NCBI GenBank assembly: GCA_944386385.1
Contig: CALXAV010000017.1
Location: 1-37,965, forward strand
Reading direction: 5' to 3'
Length of the DNA: 37,965 nucleotides
From: an uncultured Clostridia bacterium
GTDB lineage: Bacteria > Bacillota > Clostridia > TANB77 > CAG-508
Part shown: positions 29,546 to 37,754 of the stretch, in pieces
Position numbering within the stretch: position 1 is the stretch's first letter
How the letters are laid out: each line of letters opens with the position of its first letter
Program-made: the position numbers and the translations under genes
Notes under the pieces: generated by a model
Seen by the model: the letters and a program-made list of their open reading frames with translations, nothing else
Told to the model about the DNA's origin: nothing
The model's database searches: none

Positions 29546-31089
29546 TGATAGCAAGATGGAGTAATAAAGATTTTAAAATTATAGATAGTATAGAAATAAA
29601 TAAGTCTAGCAGAGAGGTCACATATACAGACCTTACGCTAGACTTTTCTAAATGTACAATGGAAGATTTACCATATGCACAACAAGAAGTTCAAATAATA
29701 GATAAAAACGGTAATTTAAAATTTACTGGTTTTGTATCTGACTACCAATTGCCAGAGCTTAAAAAGATAATAACACCACAGAAAGAACTTTCTTTAAGTT
29801 TGTTTACTCCAAGACAAATGGCAACAAAAAGAACTGTAACAATTATGAGAACGGCCATGATGTCTGATATTATTACACAGGTATTATCACCGCTTTATGA
29901 AGACGGTTTTTCTCTTACTAGTTTAAACATAGAAGACAAATCTATAACCGTAAAATTAATAAGTAGAACTGTAGAAGAAGTTCTTAACTACTTATCTAAT
30001 AAATATAGCTTATATTGGAATATAAACGAGTTTAAAGAAATTGAAATAAGCAGTATAGATTATATGCTTAATAAAGAGCCTAAAAAAACTGTTAATATAA
30101 ATAATTATAAAGAACAAATAAATGGATTATTAAGTATTTCTCCTTCTGTAGAAAATATTGATTATGCAAACATTATAAATGTTAAAAATGCTAGAATTTT
30201 TTATGCAAAGAATGACCAAACAGGAAATTTAAATATAACTTTAAAGAATGGAGATAGAATAGATTTTGAAAATCCAATAGATATAAGTATTGGGACAGCT
30301 CAAAGGATTACAGGAACATTGCAAGAAAATCAATTTTCTTCTTTTCAAAGTCTAGAAATAGTTTACAATAATAATAGCTATGCTCAAATTTATCATAATT
30401 TTCAAGGTTCCACCTCTGAGACAGTAATGGATAAAGTGGCAACAGATGATAGTTCTGGTGCTATATTTGTTTTAACAATGGACTCTACGTTTAAAAATTT
30501 AGCAACAGGAGTTACTTATAAGGGAGAAGGAACTGTCACTGTTAACAGAATAAATAGTCAATCTTTTTTGAGATATGCAAATATGAAATTAATAAATTGG
30601 GCAGAAATAGAAGAAAATGAAGGAAAAATCACACCTTCTGGACAAATAGAAAAAGTATTAGATGTACAAGAAGGTTGGTTTACAGCAAACGAGTTAATAG
30701 ACTACATTAGAAGTACGTTTTTAATAAATAATAAGTATACAAATCAAATAACTTTAAAATATGATAAAGAAAATGAAATAGAAATAGGCGATAGAATAGA
30801 CTTTAACCTTCCAGAATATTTTACGGAAGGTATTTTTATTGTTACAGCAATTAATGAGAGTAAAGAAGGAAATAATCCAACCAATTATTCCGTAGAACTA
30901 AGAAATACAAACTTATTAGAGAACTTTATAGATTTATTTAGAAGCTCTAGTGACATAGAAGAACAAGATAGTCAAGTTGAAATGGAATACGTTGTAGAGT
31001 ATGCAGAAGAAAAAACAATAAATGAAATTCATGAAGTAAATATGGACGAAGACTATAATAATGAATTAAATATGATTTTAAGAGGTTAA
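29545..31089 (+). CDS. tail hub/endopeptidase tail (Tal-like) protein
   Basis: 514 residues directly behind the tape measure. N-terminal DFKIIDSIEINKSSREVTYT and the pattern of a gp27-like hub (YLSNKYSLYWNINEFKEIEI, then IEIGDRIDFNLPEYFTEGIF) suggest the baseplate hub. No separate Dit gene lies between, so this protein may carry that role in its N-terminus. Its acidic end (EEKTINEIHEVNMDED) may contact fibres. Start in an overlap (CTAATG). Confidence 0.72.
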   Translation: MIARWSNKDFKIIDSIEINKSSREVTYTDLTLDFSKCTMEDLPYAQQEVQIIDKNGNLKFTGFVSDYQLPELKKIITPQKELSLSLFTPRQMATKRTVTIMRTAMMSDIITQVLSPLYEDGFSLTSLNIEDKSITVKLISRTVEEVLNYLSNKYSLYWNINEFKEIEISSIDYMLNKEPKKTVNINNYKEQINGLLSISPSVENIDYANIINVKNARIFYAKNDQTGNLNITLKNGDRIDFENPIDISIGTAQRITGTLQENQFSSFQSLEIVYNNNSYAQIYHNFQGSTSETVMDKVATDDSSGAIFVLTMDSTFKNLATGVTYKGEGTVTVNRINSQSFLRYANMKLINWAEIEENEGKITPSGQIEKVLDVQEGWFTANELIDYIRSTFLINNKYTNQITLKYDKENEIEIGDRIDFNLPEYFTEGIFIVTAINESKEGNNPTNYSVELRNTNLLENFIDLFRSSSDIEEQDSQVEMEYVVEYAEEKTINEIHEVNMDEDYNNELNMILRG

Positions 31090-31091
31090 AA

Positions 31092-32018
31092 ATGAAAGTT
31101 AAGAATTTAGAAGTAGGTATAAAAATTGGAAAAAAAGAAAAGAAATTTACTAACTTAATACTTAATAGTTATTTAGATTTATTTGCAAATAGTATAGTAG
31201 ATTTTACTTCTAAGCAACTTGTGGATTGTGTTATAAATATAACAAAAACCAATACTGATATAAATGAAAATTCTACAACAATGGAATTTGATACTATAAT
31301 GGAAGGAAATTTGAATGAAGTTTTAACAGAAAATACGGTTATTAATAAATATAGTTACACAGAAGAAAATACAATGTATGGATTTAATAAAATTTCTTAT
31401 TATAGCGGACAAAACATAAAAGAAATTGGATTTGGAACTTATGATTATGAAACACAAAAGTTTGTTATGTATGCTTATTTAGATGTTTCTAAATACAACA
31501 TAACTATACAAGAAAAGCAACCCGTTGTAATTAATAGGATAGATAAAATAGTAAGTGATATGCTTTTTTGGAGCAATTCTAATGATATAAAAGTACCATA
31601 CCATTTAACGGCAGATGGTTTACATTTAATTGCAGGAATGGAATATATAAGAGTCTTGCCAAAACTTTATAGTGTTGGTTTTGGAATATTGCCATACAAA
31701 TACATAGATGAATACTTAGTGGAAGATTTGGATATAAATAAGACAGGAATAGGAGAAATAACTATAAATGGAATAAATAGTAACTTTGCTAAAAATGATT
31801 TATATCCTAGACCAGATTTATATCCAGGTCCAGATTTATATCCGCAAACACCAACGGCTAATTTATTAATTTATAAATTTAAAATGTACAAAGAATATTA
31901 CGAAGACCCGATGTTGCCTCCAATTCTAGAGGATACGGGTCTTTATTATGTGCAACACAAAGAATTAGACAGATTTGGATTAATAAAAAACTTAAAAATA
32001 AAATATGAAAGAGGTTAA
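31092..32018 (+). CDS. baseplate or tail protein with LYPxPD repeats
   Basis: 308 residues of unknown family in the baseplate region. A beta-rich protein with a short tandem repeat near residue 240 (LYPRPDLYPGPDLYPQTP), three copies of a DLYPxP unit. RBS AGAGG. It is probably a peripheral tail or baseplate protein; the context is the only evidence. Confidence 0.6.
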   Translation: MKVKNLEVGIKIGKKEKKFTNLILNSYLDLFANSIVDFTSKQLVDCVINITKTNTDINENSTTMEFDTIMEGNLNEVLTENTVINKYSYTEENTMYGFNKISYYSGQNIKEIGFGTYDYETQKFVMYAYLDVSKYNITIQEKQPVVINRIDKIVSDMLFWSNSNDIKVPYHLTADGLHLIAGMEYIRVLPKLYSVGFGILPYKYIDEYLVEDLDINKTGIGEITINGINSNFAKNDLYPRPDLYPGPDLYPQTPTANLLIYKFKMYKEYYEDPMLPPILEDTGLYYVQHKELDRFGLIKNLKIKYERG

Positions 32019-32020
32019 AA

Positions 32021-32539
32021 ATGATAGAACTTGAAAAAATAAAATTTGAAAACTATAAAAAGCCAGGACTTTCCAAAGAAATTTTAATGCAGTTGCAAGA
32101 CAATATAGAAAATGCAATAAATGATAAAAATATTATGACTAGACATATTAATAGACAAAATATAACTATCTCAAGTGGCTGGGGAACAACAGATATTCCA
32201 TTATCTTCAGAAAATTCAATAGGAGATAAATTAACAAGTGTCTTAAATGGAATAAGAATAGGGGCTGGTGTCTCTAAAGTTTTAGTTTCGTGCCAATTTG
32301 AAGGAATTGGCCATACTGGAGCTGATGGAGATAAAAGCATTGGAATAGAACAAAATGGAGCAGTTGTTGGAGGAGCTTATCAGTCTGGAGATGTAACAGG
32401 AGGTTATATGAGTTCTAGCATAACACCAATTTTACTTAATGTTTCAGAAGGAGATATTTTTTCACTTAGTATTTCATCAGGAGGAAGTGGAACTTTTGAA
32501 ATTTTAGGTGGTAGATTAACTGTAGAAGTAGTTTTATAG
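32021..32539 (+). CDS. tail protein with C1q/TNF-like C-terminal domain
   Basis: 172 residues. A helical N-terminus (LSKEILMQLQDNIENAIND) is followed by a glycine-rich beta domain (about 75-172: IGAGVSKVLVSCQFEGIG, then EGDIFSLSISSGGSGTF) like the trimeric C1q/TNF jelly-roll found in phage receptor-binding tips. RBS AGAGG. It probably sits at the tail tip. Confidence 0.65.
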   Translation: MIELEKIKFENYKKPGLSKEILMQLQDNIENAINDKNIMTRHINRQNITISSGWGTTDIPLSSENSIGDKLTSVLNGIRIGAGVSKVLVSCQFEGIGHTGADGDKSIGIEQNGAVVGGAYQSGDVTGGYMSSSITPILLNVSEGDIFSLSISSGGSGTFEILGGRLTVEVVL

Positions 32540-32548
32540 GAGGAAATT

Positions 32549-33508
32549 ATGGCAAGTAAAATAAATTATAATAATAAAGCACCTTTTCAAACTCTGGAAG
32601 AAATTCCAGATGAAAACAAGGTAAATGCGGACGATATGAACGAAATAAAAACAGTTGTAAATAACAACGCAGATGAATTAGACACAGCAAAAGAAAATAT
32701 AGAAAACTTACAAGGTGGACAAGGAACATCTAATGCGGAAATAACAAGTTTAAAAAATAGAGTGAGTACTTTAGAAAGTGATAATAAAACAAACAAATCT
32801 GATATAAAGGAATTACAGGAAGATAACGAAACAAATAAAACTAATATAACTAACTTGCAAAATGATAAAGTAGATAAAGTAGAAGGCAAGGACTTAAGTA
32901 CAAATGATTTTACAACAGAGCTAAAAACTAAATTAGAAGGCTTAGAAAATTATAATGACACAGAAATAAAAGCAGATATAGAAGAATTAGCAAATGAATT
33001 AGAAGAAAAAGTTGATAAGGTAGAAGGTAAAGGCTTAAGTACAAATGATTTTGATAATACATATAAAGAAAAATTAGAGGGCTTAAGCAACTACGACGAT
33101 GAAGAGGTTAAAGCAGATATAACAAAATTAGATGAAAAAGTAAGTACTTTAGAAGAGGATAACACAACTAACAAATCTAATATAGAAACATTGCAAGAAA
33201 GTCAAGAAGATCAAGATGCAGAAATAGGAATATTAATGAACGCATTGCCTTCAGAAACTCAAGAAGGCGAAAACATAAATATCAAAGGAACATTACCAGT
33301 TAAGTTTAAAGAGTTTGTAGTAGGTGGAAACAGTAAACAGGATACTAGAGAAGGTTATAACTTATTAAATTATAATAGTATAGAAAGTACTACAATAAAC
33401 GGAGTGACTTTCGTTATAAATGACGATAAATCTATAACTGTAAATGGAACGGCGACTGCAAATGCGACTTTAAATTTAGTGCGGAGGACCAGGAAACTAT
33501 CCTCTTGA
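32549..33508 (+). CDS. tail fibre, N-terminal part (frame broken)
   Basis: 319 residues. A long coiled-coil stalk contains a duplicated unit (VDKVEGKxLSTNDF, then KLEGLxNY.D.E.KADI), which is very common in Firmicutes phage fibres. The last good residues are ATANATLNLV at about 33480; then the frame runs into a spurious tail RRTRKLSS and TGA. The following frame continues the same protein. RBS AGGAGGA. Confidence 0.75.
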   Translation: MASKINYNNKAPFQTLEEIPDENKVNADDMNEIKTVVNNNADELDTAKENIENLQGGQGTSNAEITSLKNRVSTLESDNKTNKSDIKELQEDNETNKTNITNLQNDKVDKVEGKDLSTNDFTTELKTKLEGLENYNDTEIKADIEELANELEEKVDKVEGKGLSTNDFDNTYKEKLEGLSNYDDEEVKADITKLDEKVSTLEEDNTTNKSNIETLQESQEDQDAEIGILMNALPSETQEGENINIKGTLPVKFKEFVVGGNSKQDTREGYNLLNYNSIESTTINGVTFVINDDKSITVNGTATANATLNLVRRTRKLSS

Positions 33509-33509
33509 A

Positions 33510-34760
33510 TTGGAATCAGGAGACTATACATTAAGTGGTTGTGAAGGAGGTTCCAATTCTACATATTCTATGGAAATTTACGATGGAACTACTTATAGAG
33601 CATGTCAGAATGGAAAAACTACTTTTAATACCACAGGAACATTAATTAGATTTTACATCTCTGTAAGAAGTGGTGTTACTGTTGAAAATGTAACATTCTA
33701 CCCAATGCTGGTAAAAGGAACAGAAGAAAAAGATTATGAACCATATGGAGTAATGCCTTCTCCAGAAATTCCTTCTGAAATACAAAACGTAGAGGGAGAT
33801 GTAAATGTAACTGTTTGTAATAAGAACTTGTTTGATTCTAAAGTTTTTACAAGTGGCTCTTTAATAACAGTAAATGAAGATGGAAGTTTAACATTAGCAA
33901 ACAATGTCAACACAGCAGGTTACATAAATGCTGGAAAGAAATTAAAAGAATTATGCAAAGGTTTAAAAGCAGGAGATTTAGCATACTTAAAACTTGTAAC
34001 TACAGCTAGTGATAATATTTATCTACAAGGCAAGAATAATGAATATTGGGTAAGTAATAATAGTAAAAAAATTACAGAAGATATGCTAGAAGATACAGTT
34101 ATTATTTATGGTGGATATCAAAAAACAGATACTTTAAAAATACAAATAACCAAAAATACTTTAGAGGACTACGTACCACACCAAGAACAGACTGTATTAT
34201 TCCCATTAGCACAAAATCAAAAGCTATATTTAGGAGATTATCTAGCAGAAAATGGAATACATCATGTTAGAAAGCAAATAGAGTTGGATGGAACAGAGGC
34301 TTGGCAACAAAACATAACATATACAACAGAAGAATTATTAGTGGCTCAATTATTGCTAACAAATTCAAAGATAGCAACCAAAAATGTTCTTTCTAATATT
34401 GCAGTATATAATCAAAATAATACGACTGCTAATATTGTAAGGTTTGCAACTAATTATTTATTGTTTACTTTAAATAAAATAGAATTTGCTACAATGGAAG
34501 ATTTTAAAATATACTTAGCACAACAAAAAACAGCAGGCGCACCAGTAACAGTAGAATACGAACTAGCCGAAGAAGAAATCGAGGTATATACAGAAGAACA
34601 GCAAGAAGCTTATAATAGTTTAATAAATTTAAAAGCTTATGAAGGTAGTACAAATGTATATAGCTCTAACGAGACAAGCCCTATTTTAAAAGTAACAGCA
34701 GTTAAAGATGTAAATAGTGTAATAGCACAATTAAATAGTGTGCTATTAGAAAGGAGTTAA
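33510..34760 (+). CDS. tail fibre, C-terminal part (frame broken)
   Basis: 416 residues counted from TTG 33510. The frame is open upstream to about 33483 and begins there as GGPGNYPLELESGDYTLSG, so it joins the preceding frame by a shift of one base at about 33478-33484. It holds beta-rich carbohydrate-binding-like parts (YSMEIYDGTTYRAC, RFYISVRSGVTVENVTFYP) and the motif EEKDYEPYG seen in phage adsorption proteins. No good ribosome site precedes it, so without the shift it may not be made. Confidence 0.7.
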   Translation: MESGDYTLSGCEGGSNSTYSMEIYDGTTYRACQNGKTTFNTTGTLIRFYISVRSGVTVENVTFYPMLVKGTEEKDYEPYGVMPSPEIPSEIQNVEGDVNVTVCNKNLFDSKVFTSGSLITVNEDGSLTLANNVNTAGYINAGKKLKELCKGLKAGDLAYLKLVTTASDNIYLQGKNNEYWVSNNSKKITEDMLEDTVIIYGGYQKTDTLKIQITKNTLEDYVPHQEQTVLFPLAQNQKLYLGDYLAENGIHHVRKQIELDGTEAWQQNITYTTEELLVAQLLLTNSKIATKNVLSNIAVYNQNNTTANIVRFATNYLLFTLNKIEFATMEDFKIYLAQQKTAGAPVTVEYELAEEEIEVYTEEQQEAYNSLINLKAYEGSTNVYSSNETSPILKVTAVKDVNSVIAQLNSVLLERS

Positions 34761-34762
34761 TT

Positions 34763-35194
34763 ATGTATGAAGTAATTAGAAACGTTATAGAAAGTAAAGA
34801 TTACAAATTAGAAGATATCCTATATAAAATAAATAAAATGTGGATAGAGAGCGCAATAACAGAAGAAGAAAAGACAGAGCTAGACAGTTTAGCTAGAGAA
34901 AATGCAAAAGCAGAAAATAGCTATGCAACATTTCAAGAACAAATAGATAAATTATATGAAGATATGAAAGAGTTAGAAGCTAGAGTGTCTTTGCTAGAAC
35001 AAGATGGACAAGAAGAACCAACTGAACCAGTAGAAGAATATCCAGAGTTTGTACAACCACAGGGAGCACACGATAGCTACAATACAGGAGATAAAATCAC
35101 ATACAACGGCAAGAAGTATGCATGTAAAATGGACGGCTGCGTGTGGTCTCCAGATATTTATCCAGTAGGTTGGGAACTTGTAGAGGAGGAATAA
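34763..35194 (+). CDS. tail-associated protein with chitin-binding-like module
   Basis: 143 residues. An XkdX-like N-terminus and coiled coil (YEVIRNVIESKDYKLEDILY, KLYEDMKELEARVSLLEQ) are joined by a Pro/Glu linker to a CBM5/12-like module (about 95-140: PEFVQPQGAHDSYNTGDKIT, then GCVWSPDIYPVGWELV). It probably binds cell-surface sugar. RBS AAAGGAG. Confidence 0.78.
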   Translation: MYEVIRNVIESKDYKLEDILYKINKMWIESAITEEEKTELDSLARENAKAENSYATFQEQIDKLYEDMKELEARVSLLEQDGQEEPTEPVEEYPEFVQPQGAHDSYNTGDKITYNGKKYACKMDGCVWSPDIYPVGWELVEEE

Positions 35195-35491
35195 ATGGAA
35201 CAAAAAGAAAATGATTTTGAAATACAAGTTTTAACTAGACTTGCAGTTATAGAAAGTAAGCTAGATGATTATAAAAAAATAGAAGATACAACATATAGAG
35301 CTTATAATAATTCAAAGGAAAATAGTAAGGATATATCTAATTTAAAAGAAAAAGTAACATCTTTAGAAAAAGATGTAGAAGGAATAAAAGAACAGCCAAG
35401 GCAAAGGTGGTTTAATTTGTTAGGAACAATCATAAGTGTTGTTATAACTGCAGTTGTAACTTTTATTCTAGCAAAAATAGGAATTAATTAG
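35195..35491 (+). CDS. XhlA-like holin-associated membrane protein
   Basis: 98 residues. An N-terminal coiled coil (LTRLAVIESKLDDYKKIEDT) and one C-terminal transmembrane helix (about 72-95, LLGTIISVVITAVVTFIL) give the form of hemolysin XhlA. In this position it works with the holin. RBS AGGAGGA. Confidence 0.8.
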   Translation: MEQKENDFEIQVLTRLAVIESKLDDYKKIEDTTYRAYNNSKENSKDISNLKEKVTSLEKDVEGIKEQPRQRWFNLLGTIISVVITAVVTFILAKIGIN

Positions 35492-35506
35492 AAAGGAGGA
35501 GTATTC

Positions 35507-35821
35507 ATGGAAGTAAGTACAATTATAGGAATTGTAATAGTAGTAATAGTGGTAATAGCTTTTGTAATTTGGTTAATCTGGCAAATTAAAAAGAAAGGCT
35601 TAAAAGAATTTGCTACAGAAATGATCGTAAAAGCAGAAGATATGTATAAGCAAGGAGAAAATCAAGAAAAACTAAATTATGTTATAGATAAAGTTATTGC
35701 ATTGTTGCCGAAGCCATTGCAATTTTTTATTACAAGAGAAGCAGTTAAAAAATTCGTACAAAGTGTATTTGATACAGTAAAGAAGGCATTGGATTATGTG
35801 CCAAAGAAGGAGGAAAATTAA
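35507..35821 (+). CDS. holin (LLH family-like)
   Basis: 104 residues with an N-terminal transmembrane helix (5-26, TIIGIVIVVIVVIAFVIWLI) and a helical part with EMIVKAEDMYKQGENQEKLN, typical of phage holin PF09682. It makes the hole through which the endolysin leaves. RBS AAAGGAGG. Confidence 0.78.
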   Translation: MEVSTIIGIVIVVIVVIAFVIWLIWQIKKKGLKEFATEMIVKAEDMYKQGENQEKLNYVIDKVIALLPKPLQFFITREAVKKFVQSVFDTVKKALDYVPKKEEN

Positions 35822-36499
35822 ATGAATTATAATGAATTTATTAATACATATAACGGAAAATCTTTTGATTATGATGGAGTTTCTGAAGTACAATGTGTAG
35901 ATTTAATTAAAATGTATCTAAATAAAGTATTTGGATTAACACCAGGAGCTTGGGGAAATGCTAAAGACTACTATGAGAACTACAATAATAATAGTATTTT
36001 AAAAGCAAATTTTGATAGAATAGCAAATACACCTTCTTTTGTACCACAAAAAGGAGATATAGCAGTATGGGGAGCAGGACCTGGAAATACTTATGGACAT
36101 GTTGCTATAGCTACAGGAGAAGGAAACGCAAGTAATTTTTATACATATGATTTGAACTGGAACAGTAAAACAGTACATAAAGTACAACACAATTACAAAG
36201 GATTTTTAGGAGTATTAAGACCAAAAGACCAATCTAAAATTGGTACAGAAACAGTGGTAGAAAACAATTCAAATAAGGAGGAGTTTGAAATGGCAAAAAA
36301 ATGGACAAATGGTAATACAAATGAAGATGTTTATGCAGATGTCAACTTAACAAAGAAAATAGGAACAATATATCCTAGAGGAGAGGCAGAATGCTATGGG
36401 ATAATAAATGGGAAATATTTAGTTTGCTACAATGTTTATTCTGGAAATACAGTAGCAAATAAGAAAACAGGTTTTGTAAAATATAATGGTGGAATATAA
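35822..36499 (+). CDS. CHAP-domain endolysin
   Basis: 225 residues. The CHAP domain (1-135) has Cys25 (EVQCVDLIKMYLN), His93 (YGHVAIATGEG) and Asn112 or Asp110 (YTYDLNWNSKTVHKV) as the catalytic set of an amidase or endopeptidase. The linker is followed by an SH3-like binding part (about 160-225, WTNGNTNEDVYADVNLTKKI). Last gene of the late operon, start directly behind the holin (RBS AAGGAGGA). A Met in the linker (ATG 36291, RBS AAGGAGG) could give a separate cell-wall-binding fragment. Confidence 0.9.
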   Translation: MNYNEFINTYNGKSFDYDGVSEVQCVDLIKMYLNKVFGLTPGAWGNAKDYYENYNNNSILKANFDRIANTPSFVPQKGDIAVWGAGPGNTYGHVAIATGEGNASNFYTYDLNWNSKTVHKVQHNYKGFLGVLRPKDQSKIGTETVVENNSNKEEFEMAKKWTNGNTNEDVYADVNLTKKIGTIYPRGEAECYGIINGKYLVCYNVYSGNTVANKKTGFVKYNGGI

Positions 36500-36501
36500 A
36501 A

Positions 36502-36606
36502 TTTAGCTAGATTAGATTATTCTAGTCTAGCTAAAAAAGTAGAGTAGAGCTTTACTAGGGAAGTAGCTCTACTCTATGGGATATATCGAATAGGATTTTC
36601 GATATA
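36502..36606 (-). terminator. three tandem hairpins between lysis genes and minus-strand operon
   Basis: Stem 1: 36502-36516 with 36521-36535 (15 bp, one G-U). Stem 2: 36540-36551 with 36565-36576 (12 bp, perfect). Stem 3: 36582-36590 with 36598-36606 (9 bp). On the minus strand stem 2 is followed by TTTTTT and stem 1 by TTTTAT, so these end the minus-strand operon. On the plus strand no T-run follows, but the strong structures may still stop or protect late mRNA. Confidence 0.8.
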
Positions 36607-36640
36607 AATTAATAGTAGCACATTCTTTAAATAAAATCAA

Positions 36641-36898
36641 CTATCTTTCTTCGAAACCAACTATTTCACTTTCATAATTCCATTCATCAGAATTTTCTTC
36701 CAAATTGTTTAAGTCTACATTATCAATTTGGAATCTATAAACAGGTTTGTATTCTTTATTGGTGTCTTTTTCATCTTTCCAACCATTTCTATAAATTTCT
36801 CCGTTCCAATCTTCTTCAAATAATAGAGTTCCATCTTCAAGTTCATAATCGGCTGTATTGCTTACATATTTTACATTTTCATTTTTTATTTTTAACAT
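36641..36898 (-). CDS. acidic hypothetical protein of the accessory operon
   Basis: 85 residues from ATG 36898; GAGAGG stands 11 bases upstream, while the in-frame ATG at 36907 is too close to that site. The sequence (LEDGTLLFEEDWNGEIYRNG, then YRFQIDNVDLNNLEE) is acidic with a beta-rich look. No family recognised. Last gene of the minus-strand operon, directly before its terminators. Confidence 0.6.
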   Translation of the reverse strand: MLKIKNENVKYVSNTADYELEDGTLLFEEDWNGEIYRNGWKDEKDTNKEYKPVYRFQIDNVDLNNLEENSDEWNYESEIVGFEER

Positions 36899-36920
36899 AT
36901 TAATCATTTCCTCTCTTAAC

Positions 36921-37118
36921 TTAAATATTTTTTTGATTTTTTTCTATATAATTATTTACAAAATCTTTTAAAACTTTTGTAGCATTTGTATTGTTAGATT
37001 TACAAGCTTCATGGAATTTTGTCCTTATTTCTTCGGTAGAGTCAAATCCTATTTTTACAAATTTTTGTCTTTTAGCATATTGAATTTGTGCAGTATATTT
37101 GCTTTTTTCATTTTTCAT
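36921..37118 (-). CDS. ribbon-helix-helix DNA-binding protein
   Basis: 65 residues with a basic N-terminus (SKYTAQIQYAKRQ), a beta ribbon (KFVKIGF) and two helices (STEEIRTKFHEACKSNN, then ATKVLKDFVNNYIEKN), the Arc/CopG-type fold. It probably binds DNA as a dimer; the 14-bp palindrome in the operon promoter is the obvious candidate site. RBS AGGAGG. Such proteins serve as antitoxins or repressors. Confidence 0.72.
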   Translation of the reverse strand: MKNEKSKYTAQIQYAKRQKFVKIGFDSTEEIRTKFHEACKSNNTNATKVLKDFVNNYIEKNQKNI

Positions 37119-37167
37119 AATAAATTCCTCCTTGATTTTTTACATTATATATTATATAATTATTTAT

Positions 37168-37194
37168 AGCAAGAGAGGTTGCCCTCTCTTTGCT
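37168..37194 (-). repeat. hairpin behind the small basic frame
   Basis: 37168-37178 pairs with 37183-37194 (11 bp with one bulged A; arms GAGAGG/CCTCTC, loop TTGC). It lies between the 36-aa frame and the ribbon-helix-helix gene. No good T-run follows on either strand, so it may act as a processing site or attenuator. Confidence 0.55.
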
Positions 37195-37201
37195 AACAGC
37201 T

Positions 37202-37312
37202 TTAGAACATATTGTGTATTTCTAGTATGTCTTTCCAAAGTTGTTTTCTATGGGCTTGTAGCTTTCTCATTTTGCGGTGTAAAGCTATAAGCTTTTTAAT
37301 TTTACTAATCAT
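37202..37312 (-). CDS. 36-aa basic peptide
   Basis: A short frame first in the minus-strand operon, with GGGGGG as ribosome site 7 bases before ATG. The peptide is strongly basic and can form an amphipathic helix (ISKIKKLIALHRKMRKLQAH), ending EIHNMF. It could be a regulator, a toxin-like peptide or a leader; nothing in it decides. Confidence 0.5.
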   Translation of the reverse strand: MISKIKKLIALHRKMRKLQAHRKQLWKDILEIHNMF

Positions 37313-37344
37313 ATTATCGCCCCCCTTTCCTTTGAACTAAATAT

Positions 37345-37373
37345 ATTATACACTATACGTACGTATATGTCAA
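37345..37373 (-). promoter_or_regulatory. perfect consensus promoter of the accessory operon
   Basis: On the minus strand: TTGACA (37373-37368), 17 bases, TATAAT (37350-37345), identical to the sigma-A consensus. It drives the 36-aa, ribbon-helix-helix and 85-aa frames and needs a repressor to be controlled. Confidence 0.88.
37354..37367. promoter_or_regulatory. 14-bp palindromic operator in the promoter spacer
   Basis: TATACGTACGTATA, a perfect palindrome, fills the spacer between -35 and -10 of the consensus promoter. A dimeric protein bound here would block polymerase; the ribbon-helix-helix product of the same operon is the likely binder (autoregulation). It is unrelated to the CI-type operators at 2058-2400. 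Confidence 0.7.
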
Positions 37374-37463
37374 TAGTTTTTTTGAAAAAAGTTTAAAAAT
37401 ATTTAAAATCTTTTAAAACACCTAAAAATTAAGGAATATAAGTATATTACTAAAAAAATAAAA

Positions 37464-37496
37464 CGGCTTAAAATTGATTTTGAAAAGCCGATTTTT
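37464..37496. terminator. bidirectional terminator
   Basis: CGGCTT (37464-37469) pairs with AAGCCG (37485-37490); ATTTTT follows on the plus strand, and TTTTATTTTTTT on the minus strand. It insulates the minus-strand operon promoter from the small gene to the right. Confidence 0.7.
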
Positions 37497-37503
37497 AGAG
37501 GTA

Positions 37504-37547
37504 TTCGACAAGTTTCGACAAACAAATTTAACATAAAGTGTTATAAT
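37504..37547 (+). promoter_or_regulatory. extended -10 promoter with TTCGACA repeats
   Basis: TGT followed by TATAAT (37542-37547) is a perfect extended -10; there is no good -35. TTCGACA occurs at 37504-37510 and 37514-37520, 10 bp or one helical turn apart, where an activator or repressor could bind. Confidence 0.6.
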
Positions 37548-37566
37548 TACATTAGAGGTGATGATT

Positions 37567-37743
37567 ATGAATATGAAAAGTGCATATGAAAAATCTCTAC
37601 AAATGATAAAGGATAAAAATATTACTAATCTAAAAGATTATACTAAATTGGCTAAGAAAGAAAATTTACTAAATGCCACCAGTTTAGAATACATAAGTAG
37701 AAAAGAATTTAATAAATTGTTAGAAGAAACAAGAGAAGGTTAA
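37567..37743 (+). CDS. small hypothetical protein next to attR
   Basis: 58 residues from ATG 37567 (AGAGGTG 6 bases upstream); ATG 37561 and GTG 37558 are in frame but too near the ribosome site. Helical and basic (NMKSAYEKSLQMIKDKNITN, then EYISRKEFNKLLEETREG). It has its own promoter and lies beside the integrase arm sites, so a role in recombination or lysogenic conversion is possible, but no family is recognised. Confidence 0.6.
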   Translation: MNMKSAYEKSLQMIKDKNITNLKDYTKLAKKENLLNATSLEYISRKEFNKLLEETREG

Positions 37744-37754
37744 GCCTTCTCAAT

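Noticed and set aside
32587-32889. Minus-strand frame opposite the tail fibre
   Set aside because: Antisense to a coiled-coil repeat region with clear sense coding; a shadow.
36502-36606. Ordinary plus-strand terminator of the late operon
   Set aside because: None of the three stems has a T-run on the plus strand; the T-runs lie on the minus strand, so they primarily end the opposite operon.
36641-37312. Firm call as a toxin-antitoxin system
   Set aside because: The ribbon-helix-helix protein fits an antitoxin, but neither neighbour matches a toxin family I know; reported only as a candidate.
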